Part shown: piece after piece, positions 31,659 through 41,300 of the stretch | How positions within the stretch are numbered: the first letter of the stretch is position 1 | How the letters are laid out: each line of letters begins with the position of its first letter | Source of the DNA: Pachysolen tannophilus NRRL Y-2460 | Taxonomy: Eukaryota > Ascomycota > Pichiomycetes > Alaninales > Pachysolenaceae | Length of the DNA stretch: 64,000 bases | Assembly (NCBI GenBank): GCA_001661245.1 | Contig: KV454015.1 | Coordinates: 1,205,837-1,269,836, forward strand | Reading direction: 5' to 3' | Notes under the pieces: model-generated | Told to the model about the DNA's origin: nothing | Databases searched by the model: none | Seen by the model: only the letters and a program-made list of their open reading frames with translations | Program-made: the position numbers and the translations under genes

Positions 31659-34637
31659 CTAATGATTTTGCTTTCTTAGCATCAACCTCCCGCTCAACAT
31701 ATCATTGATCTCATTCATATGTTCCCAATGTATTGTCTTTCCCTTTCTTAAAACGAAATCGGCTTCATTTAGCCATAAATCTTCAATAGATTGAAACTTA
31801 AACTGAGAACCGTCAATACCAATGACACTGGCACTATCAGATTCTTTTTTCAACAAATTCTTCTTCTGACCATTAGAGTACTTGAATCTTAATCTAACTT
31901 CCGGGTCAGGATTACGATTAGAAGCGTTGACATCGAAATTCAAGTTTTCAATAAATTCACAACATTTGATAGCAAATCTTGTTGCATTGATCCTGTCCAT
32001 AGAGGATGGTACTTTACCTTGTTGAACATGACCTGGTATACCTGTTCTTGATTCAAATTTTCCAGATCCATGCTCTTTTATAATATCAGCTATTAATTGA
32101 GTAGTATATATTGTCGATGCTTTTTCATTTCTAATGAATAATTTACCAGATCTGTTGGCACCCTCATCATGCAGAAAATTATCTCTCAATAACTCGATAT
32201 CTTCTTGAATAGATCTAAGAGAAGTTTTCTTTTCCGGAGTATAAACTGTCAAAGCCCCGGTAACCAAACCAGTATAACTTGCAACATAACCAGAATTACC
32301 TCCTTGAACTTCAACTACAAATACTCTTCTTCTAGAGGCACTAGCAGATTGTTTCACCTCATCACAATACTTGACCAATTGGTTTAAACAAGTATCAGAG
32401 CCCAAGGAATACTGTGTTCCTGGAACGTTATTCGAAACAGTGGCTGGAAGTACGCATAATGGCATGTTGAAAATTGGATATTTCTCTCTTGCTTGTTCCA
32501 ATTCACGTAAGGCAGTAAAAGCTTCAAAGCCACCAATTATCATCAAACCTTGAATATCATGTTGCTGTAAGTAAAAAGCAACTGTACCTAAGTCTTGTGA
32601 AGGTAAAGTTCTGTTTGTTCCAATTTCAGATCCTCCCAAACTATGCCAATTTTCAACATCTGACCAATTGAGTTTTTTAATAGATCCATGCCTTACTAAA
32701 CCGCTGAACCCATTTTCAATAGCATAGAAAGTATGACCTCTGGATAAACAATATAAACAAGCTGCTCTTGTAGCTGCATTCAAACCAGAAGATGGTGCAC
32801 CAACATGAATTACAGCAATATTTAATCTTTTATCTTCAGGTAAAGTTTGAGAACCATCATCATTTGAAGAAACAGATAAGAAGTTTTGATAAGACTCCAA
32901 AAAAGTTGAATCACGAAGAGAAATTGCTTTATCAAAATCTTTATTTGCAATTGCAGTAGCGACAGATTTTGTCAATTCAACAGCTCTTACCAATGGCTGT
33001 CTTACTATTTTACTTTCCAATATACCGATCATTGGAGATGGAGTATCTGGTGTCATTTCCAAAACGGCTTTTACTGCATCTACACCTTGTAACGTGGCCA
33101 ACATTCTGTCAAATGCCACAGCAGTACCACCTCTTTGAACATGTCCTAAGATAGTAGTTCTTGTATCAAGTCCCATTTCAACCAAAACGTCTTTGACCAG
33201 ATCCGATGTGATTGCATTTAATTCTCTATCAATTGCACCTTCAGATACAATGACAACAGTTTTTCTTCTACCCTTTTCCCTATGTCTTTTACAAACTGTC
33301 TTTAAATCATCTTTCCATTTTCCAACTTCAGGTGGTCTTTCTGGGATAAAAATTGCATCAGCACCTGTAGCTATACCTGCCATCAATCCTAACCAACCAC
33401 AATGACGACCCATAACTTCAACAACAAATGCTCTTGAATGTGATTCTGCAGTTGCATCAATGTAGTCTACCATTTCACAAATTCTTTCCAAAGATGAGTA
33501 AGCACCAATAGTAGCATCAGTACAAGCCATATCATTATCAATTGAACCCACTAAGCCTACAATTTTTAAAGTCTTGTATTTTTCGATTTGAAATTTTGCT
33601 AATTTTTGTTGTTCATATAATTCTTCTAATAATGAAGGCCATTCTGATCTGAACAAGTCTGCACCGGTCAATGAACCATCACCACCGCATACAATTAAGG
33701 CATCAATACCATTAGTCACCATATTATATGCAGCACTCAATCTACCTGATCTTTCTTTAAATTCCATACATCTTGCTGTTCCAATTAAGGTACCACCTAA
33801 TGAAGTCCAACCTCTAACATCTTCCCATCCTAATTTTCTCAATAAATTACCTCCTTTAACTAAACCGGAATAACCTTCAAAACATGCAAATACATCACAT
33901 TCATAAAAAATACCGGCACGTACAACAGCTCTAACTGCTGCACACATACCTTGAGAATCACCACCTGAAGTCATAACTGCAATTTTTTTTTTTGGAATTT
34001 TTTCTTGTGATTTTAACTCTGAACCATTTTTTATTTCTTCATCTTCAAAATTGTTTGTAAGTTTTTCAAGTTTAGGATGTAAAAAAAAATTCTCATTAGT
34101 AATTTGTTCAATTTCCAAAGGTGATTGGAAAGATGTAAAACCTAACAAGTTCCCAATTGGATCCTTAATATAATATGATATTCTTTGATCATTTTTTGAT
34201 GGTAAAATTTCTATATTTAACTGTATTAAATTTTGTCTTAATTTTTCAACATTAGAACTGAAAAGATTAATTTCCACAGGTAATATAGTATTTTCATCTA
34301 TATCTTGAGATGATAACCTTATCTTTAAGACAACACCTTGAGTTTCATAATTTTTCAATGAACTAACATCTTCAATTACTTCACTAACCGGCAATCTAGA
34401 ATCCAAGGCATCTTGATGAAGTGGACCTAATGGGAAACTTTCTAACCAAACTTCTTTTAATGAGTCTCGAGAAACACCTCTTAAATTAGACTCATCTTTA
34501 ATACCTTTAGAAAATTCTCTTGCTGGCTGAAATTTTAAAGCTTTATAAAATGAAACCGCTTTCTCAAATTTCTCCGAGTCATTCGTGGTAAATGAAAAAT
34601 AAGCATAACCCGAAGTTAACGGATTTTTTAAAACCAT
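31659..34637 (-). CDS. PFK1: 6-phosphofructokinase alpha subunit
   Basis: Alpha subunit of the hetero-octameric glycolytic phosphofructokinase, 992 residues (yeast Pfk1 is 987). The N-terminal glyoxalase-like extension, about 200 residues with SLKEVWLESFPL, is typical of yeast alpha chains. The first PFK unit has TSGGDSQGM near residue 225, GGDGSLTGADLF, GSIDNDMACTDATIG (Ser before Ile, as in yeast alpha), VEVMGRHCGWLGL and GHVQRGG; the second, regulatory unit has HVGAPSSGLNAATRAA, GGSEIGTNR and GHVQQG. In the first ATP-loop motif the usual GMNAAVR is GMCAAVR (TGT at 33942-33944). The upstream region holds a TCATGTGA E-box (34978-34985) and a CGG-C-CCG palindrome, possible glycolytic control sites. 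Confidence 0.95.
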   Translation of the reverse strand: MVLKNPLTSGYAYFSFTTNDSEKFEKAVSFYKALKFQPAREFSKGIKDESNLRGVSRDSLKEVWLESFPLGPLHQDALDSRLPVSEVIEDVSSLKNYETQGVVLKIRLSSQDIDENTILPVEINLFSSNVEKLRQNLIQLNIEILPSKNDQRISYYIKDPIGNLLGFTSFQSPLEIEQITNENFFLHPKLEKLTNNFEDEEIKNGSELKSQEKIPKKKIAVMTSGGDSQGMCAAVRAVVRAGIFYECDVFACFEGYSGLVKGGNLLRKLGWEDVRGWTSLGGTLIGTARCMEFKERSGRLSAAYNMVTNGIDALIVCGGDGSLTGADLFRSEWPSLLEELYEQQKLAKFQIEKYKTLKIVGLVGSIDNDMACTDATIGAYSSLERICEMVDYIDATAESHSRAFVVEVMGRHCGWLGLMAGIATGADAIFIPERPPEVGKWKDDLKTVCKRHREKGRRKTVVIVSEGAIDRELNAITSDLVKDVLVEMGLDTRTTILGHVQRGGTAVAFDRMLATLQGVDAVKAVLEMTPDTPSPMIGILESKIVRQPLVRAVELTKSVATAIANKDFDKAISLRDSTFLESYQNFLSVSSNDDGSQTLPEDKRLNIAVIHVGAPSSGLNAATRAACLYCLSRGHTFYAIENGFSGLVRHGSIKKLNWSDVENWHSLGGSEIGTNRTLPSQDLGTVAFYLQQHDIQGLMIIGGFEAFTALRELEQAREKYPIFNMPLCVLPATVSNNVPGTQYSLGSDTCLNQLVKYCDEVKQSASASRRRVFVVEVQGGNSGYVASYTGLVTGALTVYTPEKKTSLRSIQEDIELLRDNFLHDEGANRSGKLFIRNEKASTIYTTQLIADIIKEHGSGKFESRTGIPGHVQQGKVPSSMDRINATRFAIKCCEFIENLNFDVNASNRNPDPEVRLRFKYSNGQKKNLLKKESDSASVIGIDGSQFKFQSIEDLWLNEADFVLRKGKTIHWEHMNEINDMLSGRLMLRKQNH

Positions 34638-35620
34638 TATTTAGATTATGTTATATAAGAAATATATATTAAACCAAAATAAAAGAAAAAGAAAATACAG
34701 TTAAATGAAATATTAAGTTTTTTTTTTTCAAAAAAAAAAAAATAAAACTAAATGATTCAATTCTCCTTACTAGTCTTCCTTTATATTCAATTCACAAATT
34801 CACAACTTAATACAAGCAGGTGGTCCCTCAAGCCTGATTTGATTCACTATATTTATTTCTTAACATTTTATTGATTGGATAAATTGGTTGCACCACCACT
34901 CTACCTGAAGTGGTCTGAGATAGAAACGGCAGCACCTGGGCCTGGACATGACGGCTACAAACGGTCATCAGATGGCGTCATGTGATGAGGACATCTCAAG
35001 AATTTGCACTTGAAACACTACCACTGGTGCTTGCCAAAAAAAGACATTTTGTTTTTATCTGCACGTCTGTTTTATCTTCCCCCTGTTTCGGCCCGAAATT
35101 GTGGCTAGAACGGAACAATCATTTTTCTATCAATCAATCTATCTATGTATAGTGAGTGAAACTAGACTACAAAATGGAAAATTGATAAAAAGATAGAAAA
35201 AAAGCTAGAAACCAATATAATTCAGCCTGGTAGTTGTAATTTGAAACAAAAGCTATAAGAAAAGAAGAGGAAGAAAAAAAAATAGTTATGAGATTTTTGT
35301 CAATCTTTTTTTTTTCTTTTGAAAAGAAGAAGAAAAAAAAAAAAAAAAAAAGAGTTAAGTAATAAAAAATGAAAAAAATGAAAAAAAAAATAAAAATGGT
35401 TCACCTGTAATACCGTCTAGCTAAAGTTGGTAAGCAATAGCAACATAATATGATCACATATCATGGAAGGTAACAAAAATTATAGGGAAAAGAAAAGCAA
35501 TTTTTTCTAAAAAAAAAAATAAAGAAAAAAAAAAAGTTCAGAAAAGAAAAAACTCCAATTTAAAAAACACCAAGATCACACATTATTTTGTTAATCTTTC
35601 TTTTTATCTTTTTTTTCCCC
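34638..35620. promoter_or_regulatory. PFK1 promoter region and 3' end of the homeodomain gene
   Basis: 983 nt without a gene. Near PFK1 it has a richer-GC block (about 34880-35110) with E-box cores CAGATG and TCATGTGA (34978-34985) and a 13-bp palindrome TTTCGGCCCGAAA (35086-35098). The far part is A-rich. Confidence 0.55.
35086..35098. promoter_or_regulatory. Palindrome TTTCGG-C-CCGAAA upstream of PFK1
   Basis: Perfect inverted repeat with CGG and CCG half-sites one base apart, as zinc-cluster dimers recognise. It is 450 nt upstream of the PFK1 ATG. Confidence 0.4.
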
Positions 35621-37450
35621 TTATAAGCCTAACAAATTGTCACTACCTCCAATATCTCCAACAGTTCCAAGCGGATCTAGCAAGAACTCGTCTGGATTCG
35701 CATGTATTGAAAGCTCATCCGTATTTCCAGAAATCAAGTCGTTATCCAAGACATGCTGCTGCTGCACATGTACTTGGGCCTGTGCTTGAGCTTGAGCCTG
35801 TGCCTGTGCTTGTTCCTGTTGTTGATGATTTTGTAGAATGTAGTTATTCAAAAATTTCAAAGCATCATAGTCACAACTCAAAATATGAGGTATCTTGGTT
35901 CCTGATTCCCCTATATGGGCATTATTAACCTGTTGACCTTCACTAAAATCATCGCATATTGACCATTGATTTGTATTTTCTCTACCTGTTTGTGGATTAT
36001 TTAAGAAAAAAACTGCAAATTTTGGTGAAGCAGATAAAGTTATTTTTAATTCAGTTCCTTCAGATGTTCTAATATCTTCTTTTTTCTCTTTTTTAATTTC
36101 TTCTTGTTGATTTAATAAACTACAACTTGATACATTTTCCAATGGGAAAAAAATTCTGAAAAGAATTTTATTATTTTGGAAAAATGAACTGAAAAAATAA
36201 TTTAATTCATTATTTTTTTTGGATAATATTATCAATAAATCTGTTGTAAACATTAAATTGTTTAAAAATTTAGGTGATAAATTGATTAAATTTTTTAATA
36301 AAACAGGATTAATATAACCTGATTTAATTCTCTGCCAAGTACCAATTGATATTGAATTACAATCTATAAGACAATAATTCTCATTTATTGTAATTGGTAA
36401 TTGTGATTGGTGTTGAAAACTTCCTAAAGAATTTCTATTAGCAACATTTGTTGTAATATTTTCCACTCCTTTACAATTATTAGGATCAGAAGCACCACTA
36501 AATGAATTAGGATAATGAAGAGGAAACGAAACTGAAGAACGATCAACATCCTTACCCAATTTCTCCAATTTTCTGGTCTTGGCTCTTCTATTTTGAAACC
36601 ATATTCTAACAGATCTCTCAGACATTCCAGTTGCCTCTGCCAATTGTTTTCTAACTGCACCATTTGGATTAGAATTTCTACTAAATTCTGAAATCAATAA
36701 GGCTAATACTTCTCCCGAGGCCCTTGAACGTCGCGAAACATGACTCGAGTCATTTTTATCTATGATATACAGATCATTCATATTATGGATTGAAGAACCA
36801 CCATGATGGATTGAATTACTGCCAATGCTGCCACCACTACCAATACTTTCATGACCTATACTTTGACTACTCAAATTCCTATTATGATGTATATGATGCG
36901 GATGTCCCTGCCCCAAACCTGGCAGTACTCCAGGAACCATCGTAAGATCAAACGAATCTTCATTTGTATGTATTGTACTCTTGGTTAACGAAGAATCAAA
37001 ATTTGTAGAACCTGCTGATATCGCAGAAACTGAATTATTACTGTCATTGGTATTTGCGTTATTAGTATTATTATTATTTTCATATGCATTCAACAAATTC
37101 AACGTAAAATCATCGGCAATTGGGTTGGAATCCAACGTATTTACGAAATGGTTATGATTATTATTATTACCATTATTATTATTGTTATTATTATTATTAT
37201 CCGAATTGGTATTACCATTATTATGTTCATTATTATGATTATTTTCGTTATCGTCATGGGAAACTTCATGACCACCTTCTAAAAACTCATGAGTAAAAGG
37301 CTCTTCTATTATTGACTCGGACGAAAATGGATCATTCAACTGATATTGATCAATCTCCGAACTAGTCGGCAGCATGTAATCATTACTCTGAAGTTGATTA
37401 CTGCCGTTACCATAATTTCCAATACCCTCGGAAATCTGATGCTCTGACAT
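35621..37450 (-). CDS. GRF10: Homeodomain transcription factor, Grf10/Pho2-like
   Basis: A 609-residue regulator. The homeodomain (about residues 237-296) reads SRRSRASGEVLALLISEF, with the recognition helix SVRIWFQNRRAKTRKLEKL: Trp-Phe-Asn-Arg in helix 3 are all present. Grf10/Pho2 proteins act with partners in phosphate and adenylate gene control and in filamentation. A second conserved block downstream (IGTWQRIKSGYINPVLL and NELNYFFSSFF, then ILFRIFFPLE) matches what is known of the Candida Grf10 C-terminal part, by recollection. Asn-rich tracts flank the N-terminus (about residues 68-140), and an Ala-Gln repeat sits near residue 560. Yox1/Yhp1 are alternatives, but the helix 3 context and length favour Grf10. 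The ATG is at 37450. Confidence 0.72.
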   Translation of the reverse strand: MSEHQISEGIGNYGNGSNQLQSNDYMLPTSSEIDQYQLNDPFSSESIIEEPFTHEFLEGGHEVSHDDNENNHNNEHNNGNTNSDNNNNNNNNNGNNNNHNHFVNTLDSNPIADDFTLNLLNAYENNNNTNNANTNDSNNSVSAISAGSTNFDSSLTKSTIHTNEDSFDLTMVPGVLPGLGQGHPHHIHHNRNLSSQSIGHESIGSGGSIGSNSIHHGGSSIHNMNDLYIIDKNDSSHVSRRSRASGEVLALLISEFSRNSNPNGAVRKQLAEATGMSERSVRIWFQNRRAKTRKLEKLGKDVDRSSVSFPLHYPNSFSGASDPNNCKGVENITTNVANRNSLGSFQHQSQLPITINENYCLIDCNSISIGTWQRIKSGYINPVLLKNLINLSPKFLNNLMFTTDLLIILSKKNNELNYFFSSFFQNNKILFRIFFPLENVSSCSLLNQQEEIKKEKKEDIRTSEGTELKITLSASPKFAVFFLNNPQTGRENTNQWSICDDFSEGQQVNNAHIGESGTKIPHILSCDYDALKFLNNYILQNHQQQEQAQAQAQAQAQAQVHVQQQHVLDNDLISGNTDELSIHANPDEFLLDPLGTVGDIGGSDNLLGL

Positions 37451-38326
37451 TAGTCTCTATTTCTTATGTTCTGTGATGTTTTGTGTTTTTTTTTTTAATT
37501 ATTTATTTTCTCGCTCTCTCTCTCTCGTAACCTTCTCTAAAACTCCTCTAATGATGAGATAAACAACTTCAACACTTCTAAAAGATCCGACTAATAAACT
37601 GCAAAGGGGAGAAATGAAAGATTTATAAACCACTAATTGGCGAACTTTGAATTTTTCTTCTTGACTTTTTTTTTTTTTTTTTATTTTTTTTTTTTTTTAC
37701 TCAATTTTTTGCACGATGCTGTTTGAACAGAAAACTAAGCAACAAAAATGGACTAAAATGTGTGGTGACTTTGGATGAGGTGGAGAAGAAACTGATGGGA
37801 CAGAGATGGTACAGGGATGGATTGGTTTATTGTGTTGTATAGGTATACAGGTTTATATGTATTGTTGAAATGAAGATTGGGTGCCTGGTTTTGATTTTCT
37901 TTTTTTATAGGACAGTGCAAGACATGTGCTGTTTTGGGGTGTGCATTAGATTTAAAAGGAGATAATAGAGTTAATGGTGAGGAAGAGTTTTAATATTCTC
38001 ATCATTATGAATGGTATGATATTTATTGACGTTAATAAGGAATTTGATTACGAAGAGGGTATGCTTTTATTTGATTCAGTGAGAAAGATAGTTTTAAAAT
38101 TATAAAATTTTGTAGAAAATATGTCTGTATAGTATGCCTCTCTCTTTATGAACATTGGTTTATAACGTTTAATAACGTTTAATAACTACGAAGATATTTT
38201 AAAAAAGAATAAAAAATACTTTGTAATACCTTGTATATAAAATGCAACAATTTGGTTTTCAGAAACATGAAAGCAAAAAGAAAGAACAAAAAAAATAAAA
38301 ATAAAAATGAAATCAGCAATTTAGCT
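37451..38326. promoter_or_regulatory. Promoter of the homeodomain gene and DNF3 3' region
   Basis: 876 nt. It contains long T-runs near 37669-37698, a TG-rich stretch (37745-37870), and a tandem TAACGTTTAA repeat at 38163-38186. No gene was seen. Confidence 0.45.
38163..38186. repeat. Tandem 10-bp repeat TAACGTTTAA, 2.4 copies
   Basis: Two perfect copies plus TAAC, with the palindromic core AACGTT; it lies between DNF3 and the homeodomain gene. Confidence 0.6.
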
Positions 38327-41300
38327 TTACCTACCATTCACATCTTCTAAACCTTTAACCCTCTCCCTAATAATCTTTTCTATATCTTCATCATCATCCT
38401 CGGTGATCATTTCATGCTTAGTTTTGATTCTTAATTTCTTGGTAATGATATCTAATTTCCCCGAACGTTCATCACTATTGATGTCATTACCGTTATTACT
38501 CTTACCATTTTCATTTTGCTTTATTCTTTTCCTAATCATCTTACCACTAGGTAAAATTTCAGTTTTGTAATTTGATTCGTTGGCAGAAGCTTTTTTAACA
38601 ACTGATGGTGTACCAGCAGGTAATTCAGTACTTGATGGTAAAGTTGTAGTTCTTTTCCTTTGATGCGTTGTACCTTTCTTAATAAAAGATTTAACTTTAT
38701 AAAATCTTCTCTTTTTAACACTCATATTTTCTAAATCCAGGTCCAAAAGTTCTGATTCATGTGGCCAAGTCCATCCTTGTTTCATTTGTTCAAATGCTTC
38801 AATTTCACAATTTTTCCTAAATTCATAATCATTCTCCAAGATTTGAAAATCATCAGTCATTGTTGGAAAAATTTCTTTTCTAATACTTTGAATTACAAGA
38901 TCATATAATATACCAACTACCATGATAATTAATAAAGCAGCCCACCAAGTATAATCTCTACCAAAATGATGATAAAATCCTGATCTAACATAATAAATTT
39001 TGGAATTTTTATCCCCATATAATGCTGGTAAAAATAAACACCAAACCATCCACCCAGCAACAGAAGTAAACCAACCAGCAAAATTTAATTTGGTTCTATT
39101 TTTCATTTCCAATACTTGACATTTAGTATTAATAATAGTGACCAAGGAAGTGAAAGATAATACACATAATGCATATGTGGTATTATCATCAAGCGCAGTA
39201 AATCCATATAAATACCAACATAAAAATGAAACTATTACACTCTGTGATGCAGCAATAGACATCCAATAAATAAAAACTCCCAAGTTGAGACATTCTGACT
39301 TTCTTCCAATAATATATAATTCTGGGAAAGCTAATAACGTCGAAGCTCTCAAATCTTTCTCAAACATACCAATACATATAACAGGCAATGACGTAAATAA
39401 TGTATTGAACATTGACAATGACCATGACTCATATAACGAAGATCCAGTAAAAGCATCCTGTCTTTGATATAGGACCTGCGTAAGATAGAATAAAAGTTCT
39501 TTATAGAAAGTACACATGACAAATTTGGATGTCCGAATATAGTTGTATCTTCCATGAACCAATAATAATTTTAATAAATATCTAAACTGTGCAATAGAGT
39601 AATCAGAAGATCTTGCTGCCTGCAATCCTTCTTTACCAGTAATACCGATACCAATGTCTGCACTTTGAATCATTGCAATATCGTTAGCCCCATCACCGAT
39701 AGCTAACGTAACCTTTTCCTTATTTTTCTTTCTGACTGATAACACCATATTTGCCTTTTGTGATGGAGATGCTCTGCAACAGACCACCGAATCAGCTTTA
39801 ATACCCAATTCAACAAATAAAGTCATCAAAGTCATATCGCTTTCAATATCAGTTAAAGTGGCACCATCAATGACAACAACTGAATGCGCAACACTCCCAG
39901 CGTCAATCTCCAACGATACCGCCGTCATCTTCTCCGATAAACTGTCCACACCATCGTCATTAGATAGTACAACAACAGTGGAATAATCTTTAATAAGACT
40001 ACAGGAATAACCGATGTTAATCGCTGTTTCTCTTTTGTCACCAGTTAACATCCACATTTTAATACCAGCGCGTCTTAATTTTTCAACAGTTTCAGCAACT
40101 CCAACTTGCAACTTATCTTCTATGGCAGTAGCCCCTAATAACTCAAAATTAGTTTCAATAAGTTCTCCTGTTTCTTCAATTTTTTTATTTCTATCGACCA
40201 AGGCCATTTTAGCTTCTTTGTATTTTCTTGTCCAATCTTCGTATTCATCTTTGTCAAGCCATTTGAAAGAATACAGTAAAGTTCTTAGTCCCTCGGTGGA
40301 AAAATCTTCAATGTGCTCTAAAGTTCTTTCCATAACATATTCTTCATTTAAAACTAGTCTGTCTGGAGGAATATAACTTTCAATAGAATTTAGGCTACCA
40401 TTGTTGTTAGCTGTCATAATTCCATATTTTTTGGCTTGTTGTAAATGTAAAGACCTTTTAGAATTTTCTGCTATATTTTCTACTTCATCCGCTTGCTCTT
40501 CACCATTACGTAAATAGTTGTCAAATGAATTTGGACGTGAACCCAATTGTAATGAGGTCTTGTTATTATTACTATGAAAAGAGGTTTTGCCGTTTATCTG
40601 AAGACTGGGTCTACCGTTGATTTGAAGGCTTGGTCTCTTGAGTTGCAAACTTGGTCTATTGCGTAATTGAATACTACCAATACTTGAAATAGAAGCCCTC
40701 ATCAGTTGTTGTTCCATGGACTTTCTTTGTAATATCAGATCGGCCTCTGCATTCTTACGCTCATTTGTTTGTTTGGATAACTCTCTTATCTTTTCCTTAG
40801 CCATATCGGCATTTTTTAATCTCTCTAAAATTACGTTATCAGCGCCTTTACAAAACAAACAAATTCTATTATCTGGAAACTTAAGAACAATCGACATTCT
40901 CTTCCTAGAAGATGAAAATTCAATAATGTCCAATATCTGATAAACTTCTTTCACAGGGCTTGCATCAAAACCGTTTGGATAAGTCTTAATTGTTAGCATA
41001 TCTTTGTTAAGATCATAAACCACATATCCCATATCTCTGGCGGCAACAACTAGAGCTAATTCATCCTGGGATGCGGATTGATAATCAATTTCATCATCCG
41101 CAGAACCTTCTTCGGAATCTCTATTGTCCTCTTCTACGTTTTTCTTAGCTTTTTTCGGTAAACAAGAATGACATAATGCTAACGACAAAAGAAAAAACTT
41201 AACTTTCTTACTGAAAATTGTTTGAGGATTTCTTTGAATATAACCTATCAATTCACGACTCGATTTGATTTCCTGTGGTTTTATTGGACTTGAATCTGAT

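Noticed and set aside
40014-40376. 120-residue plus-strand open frame inside DNF3
   Set aside because: Complement of a conserved P4-ATPase region with no family resemblance; an antisense shadow.
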